Positions 57,691 to 64,000 of a stretch of 64,000 nt of DNA are shown piece by piece (the stretch's first letter is position 1; each line of letters opens with the position of its first letter). Origin of the DNA: Mesorhizobium sp. Lineage in GTDB: Bacteria > Pseudomonadota > Alphaproteobacteria > Rhizobiales > Rhizobiaceae. Below the pieces are notes generated by a model. That model made no database searches, was not told the origin of the DNA, and worked only from the letters and a program-made list of their open reading frames with translations. Made by a program: the position numbers and the translations under genes. The stretch is taken from positions 1 through 64,000 of the forward strand of contig SAQR01000018.1 of assembly GCA_004020365.1 (NCBI GenBank), read 5' to 3'.

Positions 57691-57963
57691 ACGGCCGCGA
57701 CTATAGGCAGAATCGCCGCGCCCGGCAAACCAAATTCCGCCAGCAACCAGCGCGAATGCGCCCTCTCGGGAACCCGCCGGCCGGCGCCACGAGGCCGGTG
57801 CGCTGATGCCCGAGGAGTATGAACTGCATCGCTTCTAATGGGTGCGCCAGCGGCATATGGCGCTTTCACTGACCCCTGAGCATCGACGGGATTTGGCCTG
57901 TCTTCTTTTGTCCGGGGCAACCGTGATAATCGTCTTGCAGCACTGAATCAGAATTGCGAGATC

Positions 57964-58956
57964 ATGACCATTCCTACGCCGGCCGTTCACGACCGATCCA
58001 GGCGCATCATCGCTATTGACGTCGCCCGCGGCATCGCTTTGCTTGCGATGGCGAGCTACCATTTCACTTGGGATCTCGAATTCTTCGGCTACACCGACCC
58101 CGGCCTGACTGCCTTTGGTTGGTGGAAATTCTACGCGCGATGCATCGCTTCGACCTTCCTGTTCCTGGTCGGCGTCAGCCTGTTCCTCGCCCATGGCAAA
58201 CAAATCCGCTGGAACGGATTTTGGAAACGCTTCGCCATGGTCGCCGGGGCTGCGCTCGCCATATCGGCCGCCACACGGTTTTTCACGCCCGACAGCTTCA
58301 TCTTCTTCGGCATCCTGCACGAGATCGCGCTCGCCAGCCTACTCGGCCTGGCGTTTCTGCGGCTGCCGGCGCTGCTGACGCTGGTTGTCGCAGCTTTCGT
58401 CATCACCGCGCCACTCTACCTCAGGTCCGAGATCTTCGATCATCCGGCCCTGTGGTGGGTCGGCCTGTCGGCAACCAATCCGCGCTCCAACGATTATGTC
58501 CCGCTGTTTCCATGGTTCGGCGCTGTGCTTGCCGGCATCGCAGCGGCAAAATTCGCCTTCGCCTCCGGCGTGCTGACGCGGCTGGCGGACCTGACGCCCG
58601 GCCGCTGGACCAATCCGCTGGTCTTTATCGGCCGGCACAGCCTCGCCTTCTATCTGATCCACCAGCCGGTGCTGATCGGCTCGATCTGGCTGTTTTCGCA
58701 AGTCATGCCGGCAGCGGTCGAAACCAGTCAGGTCACCTTCCTGAAAGAGTGCCAGGCATCGTGCAAGCAATCGCGCGACACGGAGTTCTGTACCAGCTAT
58801 TGTGTGTGCATGCTCGATACGCTCGAGGGCGAGGCCACGCTTGATCGGCTCTACCGCAACGACCAGGCTGCGGAATGGAAGGCGCATCTCGGCGAACTCG
58901 CCGGCATCTGCACTGCCAAGGCCGACAGCACTTTGATGGAGGGAGGAGCACAATGA
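57964..58956 (+). CDS. DUF1624 (heparan-glucosaminide N-acetyltransferase-like) membrane protein
   Basis: 330 aa. The opening Ile-Ile-Ala-Ile-Asp-Val-Ala-Arg-Gly-Ile-Ala-Leu with Tyr-His-Phe-Thr-Trp-Asp-Leu-Glu-Phe-Phe-Gly near residue 36 is the DUF1624/YeiB-type acyltransferase pattern; about eight helices follow to residue 260. The last 70 residues are soluble and contain five Cys (Cys-Gln-Ala-Ser-Cys, Cys-Thr-Ser-Tyr-Cys-Val-Cys), an unusual appended domain that may form disulfides. Overlaps the next gene by ATGA. Acyl acceptor unknown. Confidence 0.82.
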   Translation: MTIPTPAVHDRSRRIIAIDVARGIALLAMASYHFTWDLEFFGYTDPGLTAFGWWKFYARCIASTFLFLVGVSLFLAHGKQIRWNGFWKRFAMVAGAALAISAATRFFTPDSFIFFGILHEIALASLLGLAFLRLPALLTLVVAAFVITAPLYLRSEIFDHPALWWVGLSATNPRSNDYVPLFPWFGAVLAGIAAAKFAFASGVLTRLADLTPGRWTNPLVFIGRHSLAFYLIHQPVLIGSIWLFSQVMPAAVETSQVTFLKECQASCKQSRDTEFCTSYCVCMLDTLEGEATLDRLYRNDQAAEWKAHLGELAGICTAKADSTLMEGGAQ

Positions 58957-59459
58957 CCGACCATCAACAGAAACCGGGCCAACAGAAACCGGGACAGCAA
59001 AAAACGGGGTTTATCCCGTGGCCGCCGCTGATCTATGTAGCGGCCATCGCCGTCAGCATTGCGCTTGGTTTGCTTTATCCACTGCCATGGATCGGCGGCC
59101 TTTTGGGCGACATCCTGTTCGCGGCCGGCTGGGTGGCATTGTTCGGCGTCGTCGCACTCTGGTACACGGCAATCCGCACCATGATCCGGGCAAAGACGAC
59201 GCTCCACCCGAACGCCGTGCCGGACCACCTGGTCACATCAGGCCCTTTCGCCGTCAGCCGCAATCCGATCTATCTGGCCAACACGCTGCTGATGATCGGC
59301 GTCGCCCTTATCTCGGGGAACGCTTGGTTCCTGCCGCTGGCGATCATCGCCGCCTTCGCAACGCAAAAGATGGCGATCGAGGGCGAGGAAAAAATTCTGG
59401 CAACGAAATTCGGCAAGAAATACCGGGATTACGCGAAAAAGGTGCGGCGCTGGATTTGA
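58953..59459 (+). CDS. Isoprenylcysteine carboxylmethyltransferase-like membrane protein
   Basis: 168 aa. Residues 5-19 are a low-complexity repeat of Gln-Gln-Lys-Pro-Gly (15-bp tandem units at 58965-58994). Four hydrophobic helices follow; Gly-Pro-Phe-Ala-Val-Ser-Arg-Asn-Pro-Ile-Tyr near residue 98 and Glu-Gly-Glu-Glu near 147 match the PEMT/ICMT-type SAM-binding core. Likely methylates a lipid or small molecule; the substrate is unknown. Translationally coupled to the DUF1624 gene. Confidence 0.85.
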   Translation: MTDHQQKPGQQKPGQQKTGFIPWPPLIYVAAIAVSIALGLLYPLPWIGGLLGDILFAAGWVALFGVVALWYTAIRTMIRAKTTLHPNAVPDHLVTSGPFAVSRNPIYLANTLLMIGVALISGNAWFLPLAIIAAFATQKMAIEGEEKILATKFGKKYRDYAKKVRRWI

Positions 59460-59506
59460 GGCGGCAAGGTCTTTTTCAGAATTTGCTCTGGCGAGTCAGA
59501 TAGCGT

Positions 59507-59568
59507 GGTTTCGAGAACCGGAGCGGAGCGTACATTTGAGTACGTGAGCACCGGAAGCGCAGAAAACC
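59507..59568. repeat. Core-only copy of repeat family C
   Basis: 62 bp nearly identical to 52639-52700 (GGTTTCGAGAACCGGAGCG at one end, AGCACCGGAAGCGCAGAAAA at the other) but without the terminal inverted repeats. It abuts family B at 59572. Confidence 0.8.
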
Positions 59569-59571
59569 ACT

Positions 59572-59678
59572 CTAAAGCGCGTCGCGTTTGACCGCCTCAC
59601 GCGACGCGCTTTAGAGTTGTTGTTTTATGCATGTCGTTACCGCAAAACCGCTGCACACTTTTGCGCGACATGCATTAG
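59572..59678. repeat. Two-hairpin intergenic repeat, family B (inverted copy)
   Basis: AAAGCGCGTCGCG with GCGACGCGCTTT, then TGCATGTCG with CGACATGCA: the reverse of the element at 16157. Confidence 0.8.
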
Positions 59679-59711
59679 CTGGCCGCCAAAGCAGATTATC
59701 AAAAAGGCCGA

Positions 59712-60098
59712 TCAGGTGTTGACGCCAAGCTCCACCAACCGCTCGACGCAGGATTCTTCGGCCTGGTCGAGCTCGGCCAGGGTCTCTTCGAGGTCGCGCC
59801 GCTTCTGGCGCAGATCCTCGCGCTTTTCCTCGATGCGCTTGATCATCAGGTTGAGCTGACCCACCTCGCCGGGCGGCTCCTTGTACATCTGGATGATTTC
59901 GCGGATTTCGTTGATCGAAAAGCCGAGCCTCTTGCCGCGCATGATCTGGCGGATGAGGTGCCGGTCCGACGGGCGAAACAGCCGCGTGCGGCCGCGCCGT
60001 ACCGGCTGCACCAGCCCCTCGTCCTCATAGAAGCGCAGCGTCCGCGTCGAAACATCGAATTCGCGGGTCAGTTCGGTTATCGAATAATATTCCCGCAT
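59712..60098 (-). CDS. MerR-family transcriptional regulator
   Basis: 128 aa from ATG 60098 (a second ATG and GTG just upstream are too close to GGAG). Winged helix-turn-helix Tyr-Ser-Ile-Thr-Glu-Leu-Thr-Arg-Glu-Phe-Asp-Val-Ser-Thr-Arg-Thr-Leu-Arg-Phe-Tyr-Glu-Asp-Glu-Gly, followed by a coiled-coil dimerisation helix (residues 75-118, Arg-Glu-Asp-Leu-Arg-Gln-Lys-Arg-Arg-Asp-Leu). One Cys near the end. It resembles LiuR-type regulators of branched-chain acid catabolism, but no such genes are here; target unknown. Confidence 0.87.
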   Translation of the reverse strand: MREYYSITELTREFDVSTRTLRFYEDEGLVQPVRRGRTRLFRPSDRHLIRQIMRGKRLGFSINEIREIIQMYKEPPGEVGQLNLMIKRIEEKREDLRQKRRDLEETLAELDQAEESCVERLVELGVNT

Positions 60099-60237
60099 CA
60101 TCACTCCAAATGCCCGGCCGCGCTGCGAGTTCCAACCCAGCGGCCTCGCTATCGTCCAGACGCGATTCAGAATCGGCCGGAGGCTGCTCCAAAATCTCGC
60201 ATGGCATTTACGTAAAAGTCAATTGAGCGGGCGTCGC

Positions 60238-61650
60238 TCACACGCCGAACCACCAAGTGGCGAGGCCGAGAAAGGCAAAGAAGCCGACGACGTCGGTGAC
60301 CGTCGTGACGAAAACCGCCGAAGCCACGGCCGGGTCGACCTTGAACCGGTCGAGCAGCAGCGGGATCAGGATGCCGGCAAGTGCGGCCACGAACATGTTG
60401 ATGATCATCGCCGCGGCGATGATGCCGCCCAGATTGGGATCGCGGAACCAGGCGGCCGCGACGATGCCGATCAGGATGGCGAAGATGATGCCGTTGATGA
60501 AGCCCACCCCCATCTCGCGGCGGATGATGCGGCCGGCATTGTAGATGTCGAGGTCCCTGGTCGCCAGCGCCCGCACCGTAACCGTCATGGTCTGCGAGCC
60601 GGCATTGCCGCCCATGCCGGCGACGATCGGCATCAGCACGGCCAGCGCCACGATTTGCTCGATCGTGCGGTCGAACAGGCCGATCACCGAGGCCGCCAGG
60701 AACGCCGTCAAAAGGTTGACGAGCAGCCACGGAACGCGCGAGCGCGAGGTCGAAAGGATGCTGTCCGACAATTCTTCGTCGCCGACACCGCCCATGCGCA
60801 GCAGATCCTCCTCGGCTTCCTGCTGGATGACGTCGACCACGTCGTCGATGGTCAGCACGCCGACCAGCCGCTCGTTCTCGTCGACGACGGCAGCGGAGAG
60901 AAGGTCGTATTGTTCGAACTCGCGTGCCGCCTCTTCCTGGTCCATCGTCGCCGGAATGGCGTGCCTGGTCTCATGCATCACCTCTTCGACCTTGATCGAG
61001 CGCTTGGTGCGCAGGATCTGGTCGAGGTCGATGGCGCCGAGCAGCTTGAAACTCGGATCGATGACGAAAATCTGGCTGAAGCGGTCTGGAAGGTTGTTGT
61101 CCTCGCGCATGTAGTCGATGGTCTGGCCGATCGTCCAGAATGGCGGCACCGCGACGAACTCGGTCTGCATGCGGCGGCCGGCGGTCTCTTCGGGATAGTC
61201 GAGCGAGCGGCGCAGCCTGATCCGCTCGGTGAACGGCAGTTGCGACAGGATCTCGTCCTGGTCTTCCTTTTCGAGATCCTCGAGGATGTAGACGGCGTCG
61301 TCGGAATCGAGATCCTGCACCCCCTGGGCAATCTGTGCGTTGGGCAGGCTGTCGACGATGTCGCGGCGGATCGCCTCGTCGACCTCGGTCAGCGCGGAAA
61401 AATCGAAGTCGGCGCCCAGCAATTCGACCAGCGCGCGGCGCTGTTCGGGATGGAGCGCCTCCAGCAGGTCGCCGAGTTCCGATTGGTGCAGGTCATCGAC
61501 TTCACGCTTCAATGTCAGCGTGTCGCGATCGGCGATAGCCGCGCCGATCGCGGCAAGGAACGACGACAGAATGGCGCCGTCCTCGCCATAGATGTCGGCG
61601 CTGTCCTCAGCGGCCCTGGCGCCGGTCGTCTGTTCGTTCTGGCCTTCCAC
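60238..61650 (-). CDS. mgtE: Magnesium transporter MgtE
   Basis: 470 aa. N-domain (about residues 45-150, helical repeats with Leu-His-Pro-Glu-Gln-Arg), two CBS domains (150-270, with Val-Asp-Glu-Asn-Glu-Arg-Leu-Val-Gly), then a C-terminal pore of five helices with Gly-Met-Gly-Gly-Asn-Ala-Gly-Ser-Gln-Thr near residue 345, the MgtE signature. The usual domain order and length are intact. It controls Mg2+ entry through Mg2+ binding to the cytosolic domains. No M-box-like leader was recognised upstream. Confidence 0.93.
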   Translation of the reverse strand: MEGQNEQTTGARAAEDSADIYGEDGAILSSFLAAIGAAIADRDTLTLKREVDDLHQSELGDLLEALHPEQRRALVELLGADFDFSALTEVDEAIRRDIVDSLPNAQIAQGVQDLDSDDAVYILEDLEKEDQDEILSQLPFTERIRLRRSLDYPEETAGRRMQTEFVAVPPFWTIGQTIDYMREDNNLPDRFSQIFVIDPSFKLLGAIDLDQILRTKRSIKVEEVMHETRHAIPATMDQEEAAREFEQYDLLSAAVVDENERLVGVLTIDDVVDVIQQEAEEDLLRMGGVGDEELSDSILSTSRSRVPWLLVNLLTAFLAASVIGLFDRTIEQIVALAVLMPIVAGMGGNAGSQTMTVTVRALATRDLDIYNAGRIIRREMGVGFINGIIFAILIGIVAAAWFRDPNLGGIIAAAMIINMFVAALAGILIPLLLDRFKVDPAVASAVFVTTVTDVVGFFAFLGLATWWFGV

Positions 61651-61700
61651 CAGCGCCTCCCGCCGTCAGAATTTCGGAAAAGCTGCGTGTCAGGTCTAGC

Positions 61701-61769
61701 GCAAGACCATGAAAATCGGAATCGATTTCCAGAAAGGATCATGGGCAGCGTTAAATTGCTACAGCGTCC
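61701..61769. repeat. Palindromic intergenic repeat, family A (inverted long copy)
   Basis: Reverse-orientation copy of the 5311-5380 element, with the GAAAATCGG/CGATTTCC hairpin, GGATCATG and the outer TGCTACAGCGTCC. Confidence 0.8.
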
Positions 61770-61897
61770 GTCAGATTTCGGGCAGGCAAGAGCGGGCCGG
61801 CCAGTTGCTCGATCGGCAACGCGTTGATCCTGCGGGCGGAGTCAATATCCTCACCGACATGCCACCAGCCTTGGCGGCCGCCTGGCGCTTTCAACAT

Positions 61898-61928
61898 TTG
61901 CGGATGGCGGCTGGAAACCTTATATAAT
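61898..61928 (+). promoter_or_regulatory. Possible promoter of mfpsA
   Basis: TATAAT at 61923-61928 and TTGCGG at 61898-61903, 19 bp apart, 52 bp before the ATG. The -10 is a consensus match but the spacing is long. Confidence 0.4.
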
Positions 61929-61980
61929 CTGACTTGTGCATGCCGCGGCGTGCAGAGATCAATCGTAGAGAAGGATACAG

Positions 61981-63312
61981 ATGCCGGACTCGGATGCGGC
62001 GATACCTCGAATTGCACTCATTTCAACCCATGGCTACGTAGCAGCCAACCCACCACTCGGCGCGGCCGATACCGGCGGCCAGGTGGTCTATGTCCTGGAA
62101 CTTGCCAAGAAGCTGGCCCAACTGGGTTATGCCGTCGATATCTGGACGCGGCGATTTGAAGACCAGCCTCCTGTCGATGACGTGGCCGACGGGGTTCGCG
62201 TCCTGCGTGTCGCCTGTGGCGGACCCGATTTTATCCCGAAGGAATATCTGCACCGCCACCTTCTCGAATGGTGTGAAAACGCGCTGCGCCTGATTCGCCG
62301 CGAAAATCTCTCCTACGACTTCATCAACTCTCACTACTGGGATGCGGGCGTGGCGGGGCAGCGACTGTCGGAAGCGCTCAATATCCCGCACATCCATACG
62401 CCGCATTCGCTTGGCATCTGGAAGCAGCGCCAGATGAAGACGGACTACCCTGACAAGGCCGATACGTTCGAGGCCGAGTTCAATTTCACCGAGCGCATAA
62501 AGCACGAGACGATCATCTATCGAAGCTGCGCCATGGTGATTGCCACGACGCCGCCGCAGGTCGACATGCTGGTCGAGGACTACAGCCTCGAGCGCGACCG
62601 CGTGCACATGATCCCGCCCGGTTACGACGACAACCGGTTCTTCCCCGTCAGCGAGGCGTCTCGCCGGTTGATCCGCCATCGGCTCGGCTTCGAGGGGCGA
62701 ACGGTCCTGGCGCTCGGCCGGCTCGCCACCAACAAAGGCTACGACCTGCTGATCGATGCGTTTTCAGTGGTGGCGCCGCGAGTGCCGGATGCGGTCCTGA
62801 GGCTCGCTGTCGGCGGCGAGAACATGGACGAGCAGGAACAGAAGATCCTCAACCAGCTCAAGCAACAGGTCGAACAGCTAGGCTTGCAGGATCGTGTCGT
62901 CTTCTCCGGCTACGTCGCCGACGAGGACTTGGCCGACACCTATCGGGCGGCGGACATGTTCGTCCTGTCGAGCCGCTACGAGCCGTTCGGCATGACCGCG
63001 ATCGAGGCAATGGCTTGCGGAACGCCGACCGTGGTTACGATCCATGGCGGCCTCTATCGCGGCATCAGCTATGGCCGGCACGCGCTTTTTGGCGATCCGT
63101 TCGACAAGGAAGATCTCGGCATCACCATCGTCAAGCCGATGAAGCACCAGCGCCTCTACGGCCGCCTCGGCCGGATGGGTGCGCACAAGGCGCGCAGCCT
63201 GTTCACCTGGACAGGCATCGCGCAGCAGCTGGTCAGCCTTGTTGAAGGCCGTCCGGTGCTGAAGGCGGTCGACGATCATGACTGGGACGAGCCGTGGAAC
63301 GACGGCGATTGA
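61981..63312 (+). CDS. mfpsA: Mannosylfructose-phosphate synthase-like glycosyltransferase
   Basis: 443 aa, GT4 family with the layout of sucrose-phosphate synthases. N-terminal Asp-Thr-Gly-Gly-Gln-Val-Val-Tyr-Val near residue 30, His-Thr-Pro-His-Ser-Leu-Gly near 138, and the GT4 EX7E motif Glu-Pro-Phe-Gly-Met-Thr-Ala-Ile-Glu near 337. In Agrobacterium, MfpsA joins GDP-mannose and fructose-6-phosphate, and MfpsB removes the phosphate to give mannosylfructose, an osmolyte; the adjacent phosphatase-like gene supports this reading. Sucrose-phosphate synthase is the alternative. AAGGA ends 5 bases before the ATG. Confidence 0.83.
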   Translation: MPDSDAAIPRIALISTHGYVAANPPLGAADTGGQVVYVLELAKKLAQLGYAVDIWTRRFEDQPPVDDVADGVRVLRVACGGPDFIPKEYLHRHLLEWCENALRLIRRENLSYDFINSHYWDAGVAGQRLSEALNIPHIHTPHSLGIWKQRQMKTDYPDKADTFEAEFNFTERIKHETIIYRSCAMVIATTPPQVDMLVEDYSLERDRVHMIPPGYDDNRFFPVSEASRRLIRHRLGFEGRTVLALGRLATNKGYDLLIDAFSVVAPRVPDAVLRLAVGGENMDEQEQKILNQLKQQVEQLGLQDRVVFSGYVADEDLADTYRAADMFVLSSRYEPFGMTAIEAMACGTPTVVTIHGGLYRGISYGRHALFGDPFDKEDLGITIVKPMKHQRLYGRLGRMGAHKARSLFTWTGIAQQLVSLVEGRPVLKAVDDHDWDEPWNDGD

Positions 63313-64000
63313 AACCGATAGCGCTTTTGTCGAGCGATCTCGACGGGACGCTGGCGGGCGATGCGCCGGCGACGTCACGCTTTCGGTTGAAATGGGAAGC
63401 GCTCGATCCCGAGCAGCGGCCGGTTCTCGTCTACAACAGCGGTCGGCTGGCCGACGACATTTTGAACTTCGTCGACGAAGTCGGCCTGCCAGCGCCGGAC
63501 TATGTGATCGGCGGTGTCGGCACGATGCTCGCCGGTCCGCGGCACACCTCTCTTCTCGGGCATTTTGCCCAAAGATTTTCGGAAGGCTGGTCGCTCGAAA
63601 AGGTCGATGCGGTGCTCGGGTCGCTCAAAGACACCGTCCGCCAGCCCGACGGCTATCAGCACGCCTTCAAATCGAGCTGGTACCTGCTCGACGCAAGTCC
63701 TGAAACCCTTTCCAGCATCGAGCGCGCTCTGGCCGAGGCCGGCCTGTCGGTGACGACGGTCTATTCGAGCGGACGCGATCTCGACATCCTGCCGCGTTCA
63801 GCAGACAAGGGCCAGGCGCTGGCCTGGCTCTGCAATGAACTCGGCATCGGCCTGGATGAGGTGGTCGTCGCCGGCGATACCAACAATGATCGCAGCATGT
63901 TCGAGCTGCCGGGGGCGCGTGGAATTGTCGTCGCCAATGCCCTTCCCGAACTGCTTGACATGGCGCGGGACAACCCGCTGATTTACAGCGCGAAGCAACA
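63309..64000 (+). CDS. mfpsB: Mannosylfructose-phosphate phosphatase-like HAD hydrolase (partial)
   Basis: N-terminal 230 residues of a sucrose-6-phosphate-phosphatase-type HAD protein; it runs off the window. It starts at TTG 63309, overlapping the mfpsA stop (TTGA), and reads Leu-Leu-Ser-Ser-Asp-Leu-Asp-Gly-Thr-Leu, the HAD nucleophile loop, then Tyr-Asn-Ser-Gly-Arg near residue 37, and later Asp-Lys-Gly-Gln-Ala-Leu and Ala-Gly-Asp-Thr-Asn-Asn-Asp near 191. It should dephosphorylate the product of mfpsA. Confidence 0.8.
   Translation, partial: MKPIALLSSDLDGTLAGDAPATSRFRLKWEALDPEQRPVLVYNSGRLADDILNFVDEVGLPAPDYVIGGVGTMLAGPRHTSLLGHFAQRFSEGWSLEKVDAVLGSLKDTVRQPDGYQHAFKSSWYLLDASPETLSSIERALAEAGLSVTTVYSSGRDLDILPRSADKGQALAWLCNELGIGLDEVVVAGDTNNDRSMFELPGARGIVVANALPELLDMARDNPLIYSAKQ

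Noticed and set aside
57857-57946. A 29-codon frame between the riboswitch and the DUF1624 gene
   Set aside because: Too short, no ribosome-binding site, no relation to either neighbour.

Overview
The window is a GC-rich chromosomal segment from an alphaproteobacterium of the order Rhizobiales, most likely Mesorhizobium or a close relative. This rests on the gene content (aerobic corrinoid methyltransferase genes, soxBDAG, several GcvT-family oxidoreductases, the aerobic cobCDOP cobalamin genes, a mannosylfructose synthase/phosphatase pair) and on many short palindromic intergenic repeats of a kind familiar from rhizobia. There are no rRNA or tRNA genes, transposases or CRISPR arrays. Nearly all of the sequence is coding, and many genes overlap by 1-14 bases.

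Layout. (1) 1-10.5 kb: a corrinoid-dependent methyl-transfer block, made of the end of a corrinoid protein, a DUF1638 protein, a 'virulence factor' family protein, an MTHFR C-terminal-domain protein, a MetF-like reductase, a pterin-binding methyltransferase and a [2Fe-2S]/ASKHA corrinoid activator. An epimerase, a DUF4893 protein, a GFA protein and a fatty acid desaturase lie among them. (2) 10.6-16.1 kb: two DUF1127-like small proteins around a LysR regulator, an esterase, a GlxA-type AraC regulator and a DUF1194 protein. (3) 16.3-18.9 kb: a GcvT-family dehydrogenase. (4) 19.1-26.3 kb: a six-gene minus-strand operon for a polyprenyl-phosphate-linked pentose (UbiA/HAD, DprE1-like oxidase, SMR-like transporter, epimerase, class III aminotransferase, GT-C-like membrane protein). 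(5) 26.5-29.7 kb: a small secreted protein and a large MscS channel. (6) 29.9-35.1 kb: heterotetrameric sarcosine oxidase soxBDAG. (7) 36.1-43.8 kb: an XRE-cupin regulator followed by a tightly coupled operon of GcvT protein, homocysteine S-methyltransferase, class I aminotransferase and a second GcvT protein. (8) 43.9-52.6 kb: two flavodoxin-fold quinone reductases, an FAD-linked oxidase, a cytosine-deaminase-like amidohydrolase, an NMT1-type ABC transporter, RidA and creatininase. (9) 52.7-57.7 kb: a tyrosine-phosphatase-like protein, cobC, cobD, cobO, cobP, and cbtAB behind a cobalamin riboswitch. (10) 57.9-64 kb: an acyltransferase-like membrane protein, an isoprenylcysteine-methyltransferase-like protein, MerR, MgtE and mfpsA/mfpsB (the last cut by the window edge).

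The common theme is N-methyl and one-carbon metabolism. Corrinoid methyl transfer, sarcosine/dimethylglycine oxidation, a possible betaine-homocysteine methyltransferase and possible creatinine catabolism all yield or consume methyl groups, and the cobalamin genes could supply the cofactor. The two most interesting systems are the lipid-linked pentose operon, which carries an aminotransferase but no visible DprE2, and the XRE-cupin operon at 36-44 kb, whose enzymes would be enough to take glycine betaine to glycine. All functions are inferred from motifs and context read by eye; no database search was run.
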